Below are positions 8,479-16,872 of a stretch of DNA of 64,000 nt, piece after piece. Made by a program: the position numbers and the translations under genes. The notes under the pieces are model-generated. The model was not told where the DNA came from, searched no databases, and saw nothing but the letters and a program-made list of their open reading frames with translations. How positions within the stretch are numbered: position 1 is the stretch's first letter; every line of letters starts with the position of its first letter. The DNA is from Streptomyces roseolus. GTDB lineage: Bacteria > Actinomycetota > Actinomycetes > Streptomycetales > Streptomycetaceae. The DNA is taken from the NCBI RefSeq assembly GCF_014649855.1, contig NZ_BMTV01000010.1, forward strand, positions 186,001 through 250,000. The letters run 5' to 3'.

Positions 8479-9851
8479 CCGGGCCGCTGGACATACACGC
8501 CGCACGCCACCGCTACATCACGGTCTGCGTTCTGTTCTGGCTGCCACTGGGACTGAGCATCGCTCCCCTGATCCTGCTGTTCACCGAGCGCGGCATGGCC
8601 ATGGCGGCCATCGCGGGCTTCTTCGCCGCGCACTCCCTCACCGCCGCCGCACTGGAACTGCCCACCGGAGGACTGTCCGACGTCCTCGGTCGCCGCACTG
8701 TTCTGGCCGCCGCCGGGCTGTTGAACCTGGCCGCCTTAACCCTCGTGGGCCTGGGTACTGCTCCCTGGCTGCTCGGCCTCGGTATGGCCCTGATGGGCGC
8801 GGGCCGTGCCCTGTCCAGTGGCCCGGCCGAAGCCTGGTACGTCGACACCGTCCAGGCGCACTCCGGCCCCGACGCCGAACTGCGTACCGGGCTGGCCCGT
8901 GGCGGATCTGCGACATCCGCCGCGCTCGCCACCGGCACCCTGCTCGGCGGTGCCCTTCCCTGGCTGCTCGGACTCGGCCCTGCCCTTGGCGTGCGACTGA
9001 GCGAAGCGACGTCCGAGCTGGTGCTGCCCCTTTCCGTCCCGATGCTGCTGGGCGCGGCAATCGAGATCGTCTTCGTGCTGTACGTCGTGACTGCTCTGCG
9101 GGAGCTGCCCCGGCCGGCAGCCACCCTGCCCTACGTACTCCGCGGCATCCCGGCCACCATCATGGGCGGACTGCGGCTGGGGGGCCGCGACGCGCTGGTC
9201 CGCCGGGTGCTCCTCAGCGCTGGCGCCGCCGGCGGCGCCCTGGCCGCGATCGAACTGCTCACGCCGGGCCGTGCCGCGGCCCTCACGGGCGCATCGGAGT
9301 CGGGGGCGGTGCTATTTGCCGCGCTCGCCTGCGCCGGATTCATCTGCGCGGGTATCGGCAGTCACCTCGCACCGCTGACCGCCCGGCTTGCGGGCAGTGG
9401 CGAGCGCGCGGTCATGGTCAGCCTCGGCGTGAGCGCGAGCGGCTTGCTTCTGCTCGGCGCCACCGCGGCGTTCGCCGGAGCGGGCTCCATGGTCATCGCG
9501 GCCGTCGGCTATGGCCTGGTTTACCTCGGGCTTGGCGCGGCGGGGCCGAGCGAGAACGACCTCTTGCATCGCCGGGTCGCAAGTTCGGGCCGGGCCACCG
9601 CACTGTCCGTCCAGTCTCTCGCCCTGCAACTGGTGGCAGCCCTCACCGGCTTGATCATTGGTGTCCTTCCGTCAGGCCCGATGCCCTGGCTGCTGGGAGG
9701 CACCCTGCTGCTGGCAGCAGCTCTCCTGTGGATTCACCGCAGCGGGACCACACGCCGGAATCCGGCGGCAACGCCTCAGCCACACACCGTGTCGTCCTCT
9801 GCGACGAGCACCGCTGGCTCCGACCCCCATCAGCAACATGCCGACGAGTAG
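8475..9851 (+). CDS. MFS exporter (transposon passenger), 458 aa
   Basis: A 12-segment MFS-type protein with the motif-A loop GGLSDVLGRRTVL between helices 2 and 3 and a long central loop. Strong hydrophobic segments run from residue 14 to 425, followed by a Ser/Thr/His-rich tail. Paired with an ArsR-like repressor and carried by a transposon, it is most likely a drug or toxin efflux pump; the substrate is unknown. Codon 88 (8736-8738) is TTA, which in Streptomyces needs the bldA tRNA, so full-length translation may be limited to late growth or development. The ATG at 8475 overlaps the stop of the regulator. Confidence 0.9.
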   Translation: MTGPLDIHAARHRYITVCVLFWLPLGLSIAPLILLFTERGMAMAAIAGFFAAHSLTAAALELPTGGLSDVLGRRTVLAAAGLLNLAALTLVGLGTAPWLLGLGMALMGAGRALSSGPAEAWYVDTVQAHSGPDAELRTGLARGGSATSAALATGTLLGGALPWLLGLGPALGVRLSEATSELVLPLSVPMLLGAAIEIVFVLYVVTALRELPRPAATLPYVLRGIPATIMGGLRLGGRDALVRRVLLSAGAAGGALAAIELLTPGRAAALTGASESGAVLFAALACAGFICAGIGSHLAPLTARLAGSGERAVMVSLGVSASGLLLLGATAAFAGAGSMVIAAVGYGLVYLGLGAAGPSENDLLHRRVASSGRATALSVQSLALQLVAALTGLIIGVLPSGPMPWLLGGTLLLAAALLWIHRSGTTRRNPAATPQPHTVSSSATSTAGSDPHQQHADE

Positions 9852-9898
9852 CGTCAAGACCAACCCGAAGACCGTACAAGCGTATGGGTGACCGCAAG

Positions 9899-9940
9899 GC
9901 GCCGCGCGGTTCGAGCACACTCGGTACGTTCGCGCGGCGC
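9899..9940 (+). terminator. GC-rich stem-loop after the passenger operon
   Basis: GCGCCGCGCG (9899-9908) pairs perfectly with CGCGCGGCGC (9931-9940) across a 22-base loop. It is 48 bp after the MFS stop and before the resolvase gene, so it may end the passenger transcript. There is no T-run, as is usual in Streptomyces. Confidence 0.5.
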
Positions 9941-10006
9941 TCATCTATCGACCGATTCTTGAACAACATCGACAACCGGCCGTTCCCGGCCTTCCGAGGC
10001 CCGGAA

Positions 10007-10075
10007 CGTGTCCGAGAAACGGTGTCAGAAAGTCAGTGCGCTCAAGAACTCGGGCGGCCCCGTTTTCCGTACACT
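10007..10075. other. Probable res (resolution) site
   Basis: The gap before tnpR holds TGTCCGAGAAACGG (10009-10022) and, inverted, CCGTTTTCCGTACA (10060-10073), whose reverse complement TGTACGGAAAACGG matches the first at 11 of 14 positions. Paired inverted resolvase-binding units just upstream of tnpR are where Tn3-family res sites lie. The exact crossover dinucleotide cannot be read with confidence. Confidence 0.5.
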
Positions 10076-10082
10076 CCAGACC

Positions 10083-10772
10083 ATGCCGTCACCTCCGGAG
10101 CCGCTCTACGACGACCTGCTCGCCCCCTTCCCCGCTCTGCGGGCCGGCGCCCTCGTCGGCTACGCACGTGTGTCCACCAAGGGGCAGATGCTCGACCGTC
10201 AGATCCACGCGCTCACCGAGGCCGGTTGCATCCGGATCTTCGCCGACAAGAAGTCCGGGAAGAACACCGAACGCGAAGAACTGTGGAAGGCCCTGGACTA
10301 CCTCCGTGAAGGCGACACCCTCGTCGTCCCGTCGCTGGACCGGCTCGGTCGCTCCATCCAGGACCTCATCGCCATCGTCTCCGGCCTCCGAAATCGTGGC
10401 GTCGGCTTCACCTCGCTGCACGAGGCGCTCGACACCACCACGCCCGGCGGTCGGCTCGTCTTCCACGTCTTCGCCGCGCTGGCGGAGTTCATCCGCGAAC
10501 TCATCGTCCAAGGGACCAACGAGGGACTGGACGCCGCCCGCGCCCGCGGCGCCCGGCTGGGCCGCCCGCCGGCTATGACTGAGGAGCAGATCCGTCACGC
10601 CCGTGACCTACTCGCCCGGCCGGGAAACACCGTCACCTCGATCGCAAAGCTGCTGGGCGTCTCCAGGAAAACCATCTACAAGTACGTGCCCGAGCTGAAG
10701 GGCGGTCGACTCACGGTCGCCGAGGCGACGGCCACAGCCGAACTGCCCCACCCTACGCAGTCGACGGAGTAG
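10083..10772 (+). CDS. tnpR: Serine resolvase TnpR
   Basis: A 229-aa serine recombinase. The catalytic segment GYARVSTKGQ supplies the active Ser; downstream are DKKSGKNTEREEL, VVPSLDRLGRS and a long helix leading into a C-terminal helix-turn-helix (SIAKLLGVSRKTIYKYVPEL). It resolves cointegrates at the res site immediately upstream. The ATG at 10083 gives a natural N-terminus; an ATG at 10008 in frame would run through the putative res site and is less likely. It is the last gene before the right terminal repeat. Confidence 0.93.
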   Translation: MPSPPEPLYDDLLAPFPALRAGALVGYARVSTKGQMLDRQIHALTEAGCIRIFADKKSGKNTEREELWKALDYLREGDTLVVPSLDRLGRSIQDLIAIVSGLRNRGVGFTSLHEALDTTTPGGRLVFHVFAALAEFIRELIVQGTNEGLDAARARGARLGRPPAMTEEQIRHARDLLARPGNTVTSIAKLLGVSRKTIYKYVPELKGGRLTVAEATATAELPHPTQSTE

Positions 10773-10780
10773 GCGGGACG

Positions 10781-10818
10781 CCGTTTGCGGCTGGTGACAC
10801 GGTTCTTACCGGCACCCC
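10781..10818 (-). repeat. Right terminal inverted repeat (38 bp)
   Basis: The reverse complement of this stretch begins GGGGTGCCGGTAAGAACC and matches the left end at 35 of 38 positions. TAGTC follows at 10819-10823. Confidence 0.93.
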
Positions 10819-10823
10819 TAGTC
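10819..10823. repeat. Right 5-bp target-site duplication TAGTC
   Basis: An exact copy of 4534-4538, directly abutting the right inverted repeat. On the leftward coding strand the insertion turns GAC-TAC into GAC-TAG, which creates the premature stop of the split gene. Confidence 0.93.
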
Positions 10824-11123
10824 GGCGCTCCGGGCGGTCGCGCGGACGCCGGCCAGGACCTCGGGGCCGTGGTCGAGGAAGACCTCGACGTGCCGCCACG
10901 CCTCGGCGTCGCGTTTCACTTTCCCGTCCTCGTACCCGTGCTCGTCGACGGGCCAGCCGTCGGTGTCGCAGAAGGAGTCCGAGACCGCGTCCCAGTCGTC
11001 GGACGCCTTCCGGATCCCGGCGACGGCAGCAGCCAGCGCCGGGATGTGCCTCCGCCACGCCAGGTCGACACTGGCCGCCGGCTGGTTCTCGGCAGGGGTG
11101 GGAGAGCTGGGGGAGACGGGCAT
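10819..11123 (-). pseudogene. 5' part of conjugation-block gene split by the transposon
   Basis: Leftward frame from the ATG at 11123 (AAGGA six bases upstream; another ATG at 11141 is possible). It reads MPVSPSSPTPAENQ, then DLAWRRHIPALAAAVAGIRK and DEHGYEDGKVKRDAEAWRHV, and stops at a TAG made by the transposon junction. The distal half is at 4143-4538. It lies 20-odd bases after the VirB4-like gene, so it was an ordinary member of the conjugation operon. The truncated product of about 101 aa could still be made. Function unrecognised; the content is helical and charged. Confidence 0.85.
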
Positions 11124-11144
11124 GATCGTTCCTTCGGCCATGGT

Positions 11145-12650
11145 CTAGGCCGACATTCGGGCGTCGGTGTCGAAGAGTTCGCGTTCGGCCGGGTGGAGGA
11201 TGTGCTGCGTGATGAAGGACCGGCCGGCGACCTTCCACAGGCCCCGGCCCTTGGTCAGGGCGGACACCGCCTGGGTCTCGACTCCGGTCAGGCCGAGCAG
11301 GGACGCGGCGGCGTCGAGCTGGTCGGGCTCCTGCCGGTAGATGATGCGCGTGGAGCAGTCGGCCAGGAGACCCTCGGCCAGCACCCGGCCGCGCGAGCCG
11401 GCGTCGCCCGCCGAGAGCAGGTCACTGAGCCGGTGGATGACCATCAGGTTCGCGATGCCGAGACCACGGCTCAGCTTCCACTGGGACTGCATCCGCTCCA
11501 GCAGGCCGACGTGTCGCATCACCCGCCACGCCTCGTCGTAGATCACCCAGCGCCGGCCGCCGGCGGGGTCGGCGAGGGCGGACTCCATCCACGCGCTCGC
11601 GCACGTCATGGCGAGGACCAGCGCGGTGTCGTCGCCGGCGCCGCCGAGGCGGGAGAGGTCGATGGACAGCATCGGCGCGGTCGGATCGAACGCCACGGTG
11701 CTCGGGGCGTCGAACATGCCGCTCAGGTCACCGTGCACCAGGCGGCGCAGGGCGTGTGCGACGTCCTGGGCGGCCGTGCCCAGGTGCCCGGAGGAGTTGC
11801 CGAGGGCCTGGTCGAGGCGCTGGGGCGAGCCGAGGACGTAGGCGATCTCGCCGAGCAGCGGCACCGTGCCGCGGGCGGCGGCCTCGGCGACGACCAGATC
11901 GAGGGCGAGGTCCAGGGCGGTGTGCTCCATCGGCAGCAGATCGCGCTTAAGGACGGTGCGCGCCAGGCCGGCCAGGAGCAGCAGGCGCCGCTTTCGGACC
12001 TCGCTCGCCCAGTCGTCCTCGCTGACGGAGACGGGCCGGGCCGGTGCGTCCAGCGGGTTCAGCCGTCCCGGGAGGCCGGGGCCGAGCGCGATGCTGTAGC
12101 CGCCGAGGGCCTGCGCGACGCCGGTCCACTCGCCCTTCGGGTCGCAGGGGATGTAGATCCGGTAGCCGTGGGCGATCGACCGGGTGGCGATGGACTTCGC
12201 CAGCGCGGACTTGCCCATGCCGATGATCCCGGCCAGGACGGCGTTGGGGTTGGTGAAGCCCTCGATCCGGCCACTGCCGTACAGCGAGAACGGGTCGAAG
12301 CAGAAGGCGGCCTCGGCGTGGACGTCGCGGCCGATGAAGACGCCTTCGGCCCCCAGACCGCCCTCGGCGACGAACGGATAGGCCCCGGAAGCGGTGGCGG
12401 TGGTCATCCGGTGGGCGGGCAGGTTGAGCTTGCCGCCGCGGGCCGAGGCCGGACCGGGACGTCCTGTCGGCGGGTAGACCGGCCGCAGCCCCGGATCGGC
12501 GGTCTCCTGGACACGGTGCTTCGAGGGAGCCCCGGCGAGGCGGGCCTGGCGGTGGGCGTCGGCGAAACCGGCTCGGGCTGCCCGCCGCTGGGTGCGCGAT
12601 GCCTTGTGGGGCACGAACAGGTGGGAGGCGCTGGCGCGGGTACGGGGCAT
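11145..12650 (-). CDS. VirB4/TraC-like conjugation ATPase, 501 aa
   Basis: A P-loop ATPase of the type that powers type IV secretion. The Walker A is IIGMGKSALAKS (around residue 150) within the GFTNPNAVLAGI context typical of VirB4-like actinobacterial proteins. Walker B is RRWVIYDEAWRVM (around 365), followed by a conserved IHRLSDLLS segment. It is short compared with full VirB4 proteins because the N-terminal half is reduced to about 100 residues. ATG at 12650 with GGAGAAA upstream. It follows the 150-aa and SCO6880-type genes on the same strand and would act at the membrane to energise transfer. Confidence 0.87.
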   Translation of the reverse strand: MPRTRASASHLFVPHKASRTQRRAARAGFADAHRQARLAGAPSKHRVQETADPGLRPVYPPTGRPGPASARGGKLNLPAHRMTTATASGAYPFVAEGGLGAEGVFIGRDVHAEAAFCFDPFSLYGSGRIEGFTNPNAVLAGIIGMGKSALAKSIATRSIAHGYRIYIPCDPKGEWTGVAQALGGYSIALGPGLPGRLNPLDAPARPVSVSEDDWASEVRKRRLLLLAGLARTVLKRDLLPMEHTALDLALDLVVAEAAARGTVPLLGEIAYVLGSPQRLDQALGNSSGHLGTAAQDVAHALRRLVHGDLSGMFDAPSTVAFDPTAPMLSIDLSRLGGAGDDTALVLAMTCASAWMESALADPAGGRRWVIYDEAWRVMRHVGLLERMQSQWKLSRGLGIANLMVIHRLSDLLSAGDAGSRGRVLAEGLLADCSTRIIYRQEPDQLDAAASLLGLTGVETQAVSALTKGRGLWKVAGRSFITQHILHPAERELFDTDARMSA

Positions 12651-12675
12651 GAACGTTTCTCCGAGTGGGGGCGGG

Positions 12676-13128
12676 TCAGCGGCGGGTGAGGCCGGTGAAC
12701 GGGGAGTGCAGGTCGGCCGGGGTCGTCCGGCGGCGGACCAGGCGCGCGGTGCGCTGATGGCGCTGGCAGACGGTCAGCTCTGGCGCCCCTTCGGGCAGGC
12801 CGGCCCGGCACGCCTCGCGCTCGGGCACCTCGCCGGAGTCCGGGCGGGGAGCTGAGTGGTAGGCGGCGTGGAGGTGGTCGGCGGCCTGCCAGATCCGGGT
12901 ACGGGCGGCGCGCAGGTGGTCGCCCTCCGCCGGGAGGAGCCGGTCGACACGTACGGCGTGGGCGTCGAGCAGCCCGTACAGCGAGACGAGATGGGAGTGA
13001 AGGGCATCCAGCTCGGCGCGGGTGGTGACGAGCGGACCGCCGGGGAGGTTGAGCGCGCGGTGGAAGTCGAGCGCGGCGGTGGCGAAGGGCACGAAGTCCT
13101 GCGCGGTCGTGCTGGGAGTGCGGGACAC
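12676..13128 (-). CDS. Hypothetical protein of the conjugation block, 150 aa
   Basis: Unrecognised. The N-terminal 110 residues are strongly helical (a four-helix-like pattern with DALHSHLVSLYGLLDAHAVR and ARTRIWQAADHLHAAYHSA). The tail is basic and Pro-rich. It sits between the SCO6880-family gene (37 bp downstream of it on the coding strand) and the VirB4-like ATPase, with no large gaps, so it is likely co-transcribed and an accessory component of the transfer machine. ATG at 13128. Confidence 0.65.
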   Translation of the reverse strand: MSRTPSTTAQDFVPFATAALDFHRALNLPGGPLVTTRAELDALHSHLVSLYGLLDAHAVRVDRLLPAEGDHLRAARTRIWQAADHLHAAYHSAPRPDSGEVPEREACRAGLPEGAPELTVCQRHQRTARLVRRRTTPADLHSPFTGLTRR

Positions 13129-13164
13129 GAGAGTGCTCTTTCAGCGATGCGGGGAGCGCCGGGG

Positions 13165-14637
13165 CTACGCGGCGAGGGCGAGCGGCAGGGCGGCGGCGGT
13201 GAACGCCTCGGCCTGCTGCCAGGTCAGCGGCCGGAGGTCGAGCTGGGCGCCGACGGCGGCGGTCTCCACGACCGCGCACGCGGTGCGCAGTTCCTCCTCG
13301 GAGTCGGCCGACACGGTCAGCAGACCGGTCAGGGCGACGTCCGCGTGCCCGGCGATGAGCTGCCGCTCGCGCGCCTTGATGTCCTGGTACTCGATCGAGT
13401 CCGCCTCGGAGTCGACCTGCCCGCGCCGGGCCCGCTCGGCGGCGTCGGCGATGACGCTGGCCTTCTTGCGCTGGACGTCGCGCAGGGCGGCGTCCAGCCC
13501 CTTCGGCTCGTAGGAGAGCGACAGCGTGCGCCGGACCCCGCCGGTGAACAGGAGCTGGTGCAGGAAGCCCGCGGACGTCTCCGTCCGAGGCCAGTTCTCC
13601 ACCCAGTAGGTGGCGTGGACGGCGGAGTCGGTCGCGATGTGGTCCGCCTTCTCGACGACCACGACGGGGCCGGCGGCAGCCGGTTCGGCCTCGGGGCGGC
13701 CGGTGGCCGACCAGCGATCCAGGGAGGCGAGGGCCTTGGGGTCGTAGGCAGTGCGGACGACGGCGGCGATCTCGCGGGCGGTGAGCCAGCCGGTGGGGTT
13801 GAGCCCGGCGGTCCGCGCGGCCTGGTCGAAGGTGGAGGTCAGCTGTGCCAGGACGCTGAAGGATCCGGTCAGGCCGCCGCCGGCCTGGTTGATCAGCCGG
13901 CGTGCTGCCTTGGTGTCCAGTGACAGCGCGACGTACGCCTCGTGCGGGGCGGCGGCCGGGCCCGCGCTCTGGATCAGCTCGTTGTAGATCGCTCCGGCCA
14001 CCGGGGTGTCGGGGCGGCCGTGCTCCTCCCAGTAGCGGCGCAGGCTGTCGCCGGAGTCCGGGACGGTGCGCTCGATCACCTGGATGCGGGCGATCTGCCC
14101 GGTCCGGGCGAGCGCGGCCAGGGCCCGTCCCCAGCCGGAGACGTTGGCGTGCTGGGTGCCCGGGTCGAGCAGGGCGTAGGCGCGGGAGGAGACCTTGACG
14201 ACGGCGGTCAGCGTGCCGTTGTGCGGGTCGTGGATCGCGCCGTACCGGCCGTCCGGGGCGGTGGCCACGCGCAGGCTGGCTGCGGTGCCGGGCAGGTGGA
14301 GCAGTCCCTCGCGGGTCGGCCGGCGCGAGGGGCGGGTGAGCCAGAGGAGCTGGCCGCGCATCCGGCGCAGCGCGTACCGGACGACGATCGGGGTCCAGTC
14401 GGCCAGGGCACGGCCCCGGTGGCGGACGAAGACGAACAGGGCGATGACGGCCCACAGGGGGATGAGCGCGAGGGCCCCGACCACGCCGCGGGCGAGGATC
14501 ACGGCGAGAAGGAGAAGGCCGGTGAGTCCGGCGACGAGGAGCTGCGGGGCGGTCAGGCCGAGCAGGACGCCGCGCCTGCTGCGGTGGGGGAACTTCACGG
14601 TGGCCGAGGGGACTTCGGCCTGGTGCTTACCGGACAT
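13165..14637 (-). CDS. SCO6880-family conjugation membrane protein, 490 aa
   Basis: The N-terminus (ATVKFPHRSRRGVLLGLTAP) leads into two adjacent membrane segments at about residues 30-75, as in PrgI/VirB3-like subunits. A long cytoplasmic or ATPase-adjacent region follows, containing RYALRRMRGQLLWLTRPSRR and a central alpha/beta part. This arrangement matches the SCO6880 family that always neighbours VirB4-type ATPases in Streptomyces transfer modules; it corresponds to the VirB3 part fused to what is normally the N-terminal half of VirB4. That fits the short ATPase encoded next to it. ATG at 14637. The family match is by recognition, without a search. Confidence 0.8.
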   Translation of the reverse strand: MSGKHQAEVPSATVKFPHRSRRGVLLGLTAPQLLVAGLTGLLLLAVILARGVVGALALIPLWAVIALFVFVRHRGRALADWTPIVVRYALRRMRGQLLWLTRPSRRPTREGLLHLPGTAASLRVATAPDGRYGAIHDPHNGTLTAVVKVSSRAYALLDPGTQHANVSGWGRALAALARTGQIARIQVIERTVPDSGDSLRRYWEEHGRPDTPVAGAIYNELIQSAGPAAAPHEAYVALSLDTKAARRLINQAGGGLTGSFSVLAQLTSTFDQAARTAGLNPTGWLTAREIAAVVRTAYDPKALASLDRWSATGRPEAEPAAAGPVVVVEKADHIATDSAVHATYWVENWPRTETSAGFLHQLLFTGGVRRTLSLSYEPKGLDAALRDVQRKKASVIADAAERARRGQVDSEADSIEYQDIKARERQLIAGHADVALTGLLTVSADSEEELRTACAVVETAAVGAQLDLRPLTWQQAEAFTAAALPLALAA

Positions 14638-14728
14638 GAGGGTTCCAGACGGTGGAGGTGAACGAGAGACGGGGCGGGCGGCACTCTTCTGGAGGACAGG
14701 GCGGGCTCCTTCGACGGTCGAGTCGGGA

Positions 14729-14760
14729 GGGGGCGGGCTGCGGAGGGGCAGCCCGCCCCC
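14729..14760 (-). terminator. Strong stem-loop inside the conjugation operon
   Basis: GGGGGCGGGCTGC (14729-14741) pairs perfectly with GCAGCCCGCCCCC (14748-14760) across a six-base loop. It lies just after the TrbL/VirB6-like gene and before the SCO6880-family gene, both leftward. It could attenuate the downstream genes or mark an operon boundary or mRNA processing point. Confidence 0.6.
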
Positions 14761-14772
14761 GGTGGGGGAGGG

Positions 14773-16155
14773 TCAGGAACCCTCAGGCGGCTGGGTGGGG
14801 AACACCCAGGGCGTCGGCGCCGGCGAGCCGGTGGCTGCCGCCGAGGGCCCGGCGGGCGGCGTGGTGCCGATGTGGCTCACGCCGTTGCCCGGAGCCGACG
14901 TGCTGGGGGGACGACCGGAGCTGCCGCTGACGACCTGGGCACCTGGCTGGGAACCTGCCGCTTCCTCTTCGCCGGGCCGGGTGATGAGCGGCGGGATGCC
15001 GGGGCGCTGGATCAGGGCCCGTCCCTTATCGCCGGTCGCGTTCGGGTCCTCGCCGTAGCGGAAGCGGGTCTGCGGCTTGGGCGGTCCGGCGTCGATGCCC
15101 TCCTTGCTGAGGTTGCCGCCAGCAGGATTGATGCCGGAGGCGACACCGTCGGCGCCCGCGCCGGGTACCTGGCTCGGTCCCTGGGGAGCGGGGGTTCCGG
15201 TCCCGATCCGCATCGCCAGGCTGCCGGCGGTCTTCGCCGCGCCGGCGGCGACGGTCATGCCCGCGACGCCGGTGCGGTGCAGGTCGTCGTGGCCGCCGCC
15301 GTCGCTCGCCCAGTGGACGAACTTGTACGTCGCGTACGGGCAGAGCAGCACCAGGACCATGACGACGATGCCGGCCATCGCGTCCGACAGGGCCGACAGG
15401 CCGTCGTTGGCGTCGCTCTTGCCCATGGCGGAGACGCCGATCAGGAAGACAACGGTCATCAGGAGCTTCGAGACGATCAGGGTGGCGGTGGCCTCGATCC
15501 AGCCCCGACGCCAGCGCTTGGCGACCTCCCAGCCGCCGCCCGCGCCGGCGAACACGGCGAGGGCGACCATGATCAGGACGCCGACCTTCCGGGCGACCAT
15601 GACGCCCCAGTACAGGAAGGCGCCGATCGCGCACCCGAAGGCGACCAGGGCGGGAACGCCCCAGCCCAGGCCGTACATCGCCCCCAACTGGTTGATCTTC
15701 ACGACGCGGCGGATCGCGTCGTCGACCGAGGTGTTGGCGGCTTGGAACAGGCCGTCGGACAGGGCGTCGACCACGGTGATGGCGACGGTGGTGAAGGCGA
15801 TGGCGGAGAAGCTGAACAGGACGCCGGTCATGGTGCCGATCGCGGCCTGGGCCAGGGCCCGCTCGTCGCGCCGCCAGGCCGCGAACATGAGCTGAATGCA
15901 GAAGATGCCGACGGTCAGCGCGAGCCCGATGGGCAGCAGAAGTTGGTAGTTGTCCCGGAACCAGCCGGCGTTGAGGTCGATGGCGGTCGTCTCGTTGACG
16001 GCCTTGGCGGCGAGGTCCGCCGCGCTGGCCGCCAGTTCTCCCGCCGACTTCGCGATCCACGCGCCGATGCCGTCGGTGACGGCCCCGGCCGGGTTGGTGA
16101 CGAAGTCGACGGCGGTGCAAACCTTGTCCATCATCGGAAGGCCGCAGACGTCCAT
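14773..16155 (-). CDS. VirB6/TrbL-like conjugation membrane protein, 460 aa
   Basis: ATG at 16155 behind a clear AGGAGG. Residues 1-75 are periplasmic-like with two Cys. Six or more membrane segments follow between about 75 and 295 (for example NYQLLLPIGLALTVGIFC and VGVLIMVALAVFAGAG). The last 160 residues are Gly/Pro/Ser-rich and presumably cytoplasmic. This polytopic head plus long disordered tail is the pattern of TrbL/VirB6-type inner-membrane channel proteins in actinobacterial transfer systems. It forms the membrane pore together with the VirB8-like and SCO6880-family proteins encoded beside it. Confidence 0.82.
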   Translation of the reverse strand: MDVCGLPMMDKVCTAVDFVTNPAGAVTDGIGAWIAKSAGELAASAADLAAKAVNETTAIDLNAGWFRDNYQLLLPIGLALTVGIFCIQLMFAAWRRDERALAQAAIGTMTGVLFSFSAIAFTTVAITVVDALSDGLFQAANTSVDDAIRRVVKINQLGAMYGLGWGVPALVAFGCAIGAFLYWGVMVARKVGVLIMVALAVFAGAGGGWEVAKRWRRGWIEATATLIVSKLLMTVVFLIGVSAMGKSDANDGLSALSDAMAGIVVMVLVLLCPYATYKFVHWASDGGGHDDLHRTGVAGMTVAAGAAKTAGSLAMRIGTGTPAPQGPSQVPGAGADGVASGINPAGGNLSKEGIDAGPPKPQTRFRYGEDPNATGDKGRALIQRPGIPPLITRPGEEEAAGSQPGAQVVSGSSGRPPSTSAPGNGVSHIGTTPPAGPSAAATGSPAPTPWVFPTQPPEGS

Positions 16156-16182
16156 GGTGGTACCTCCTTTCGTGAACGGGAC

Positions 16183-16872
16183 TCAGGGCGCGACGGACGG
16201 CATGACGCCGGCCAGGGTGCAGGGCTGGTGGGGGCGGCACTGGACCGCGAGGGTGGTGGAGCGGCTCTCCGCGCCGCCGGCGGGCGAGCCCTTCCAGGCG
16301 ATCGCCTGCTTCCCCGAGACCGTGACGGCGTAGACGTACGCCTGGGTGATCGCGCCGGGGTCCTCCTGAAGGGCCCGGGTGAAGGCGTTCGGGAAGTGCC
16401 CCTCGTTCACGGTGGCCGTGGCGAACTGGCCGTTGGCGGCCATCTCCTTCCACAGCACCGCCGAGGGGATACCTCGGTCGACGGAGGTCGCGTCGGCGTA
16501 CTTGGTCTCCGGGGTCAGCCACGCGTGCAGAGCGCGCCGCAGTTCGGCCTGCGGGTACGCCCGGGTGTCGTACGACCACAGCGCCGCTGCGGCTGCCTTC
16601 CCGAAGGCGATCGGGTCGGTGGTCCTCGGCGGAACCGGCAGGGCGCGGGGGCGGGTGATCACCGTGGGCGGCCCGGACGGCGTGACGGCCGAGGAGGAAG
16701 CCGGCGGCGAACTCGGACGCGGGACAGGGGCCTTGGCGGGTGCCCTGCTGTCGCGGGTGAGGTAGGCGGTCAAGCCGGCGAGGGCGAGGAGCACTGCCAG
16801 GACGACGGTGCCGAGCAGCGCCCGGCGGCGCACGCGAGATGCGCCGCCGGGGTTGGAGGAGTGGGAAGGCAT
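16183..16872 (-). CDS. VirB8-like conjugal transfer protein, 229 aa
   Basis: A short basic cytoplasmic tail, one membrane anchor (LLGTVVLAVLLALAGLTAYL, residues 20-40), a Pro/Ser-rich linker, then a domain of about 150 residues starting at DPIAFGKAAAAALWSYDTR. That bitopic layout with a C-terminal NTF2-like domain fits VirB8-type assembly factors. The ATG at 16872 overlaps the stop of the small upstream gene (ATGA), so translation is coupled. It would bridge inner membrane and envelope in the transfer apparatus. Confidence 0.75.
   Translation of the reverse strand: MPSHSSNPGGASRVRRRALLGTVVLAVLLALAGLTAYLTRDSRAPAKAPVPRPSSPPASSSAVTPSGPPTVITRPRALPVPPRTTDPIAFGKAAAAALWSYDTRAYPQAELRRALHAWLTPETKYADATSVDRGIPSAVLWKEMAANGQFATATVNEGHFPNAFTRALQEDPGAITQAYVYAVTVSGKQAIAWKGSPAGGAESRSTTLAVQCRPHQPCTLAGVMPSVAP

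Larger units (their letters stand above)
4539..10818. mobile_element. Complete Tn3-family transposon (6,280 bp) with ArsR/MFS passenger genes
   Basis: The element is bounded by 38-bp inverted repeats starting GGGGTGC (4539-4576 and 10781-10818; mismatches only at positions 8, 19 and 37) and flanked by TAGTC on both sides. Inside, all rightward, are a Tn3-type transposase, an ArsR-like regulator, an MFS exporter overlapping it by ATGA, a res-like intergenic region and a serine resolvase. Everything needed for cointegrate formation and resolution appears intact. It interrupts a small gene of the conjugation module. The passenger pair suggests an efflux or resistance trait. Confidence 0.93.
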
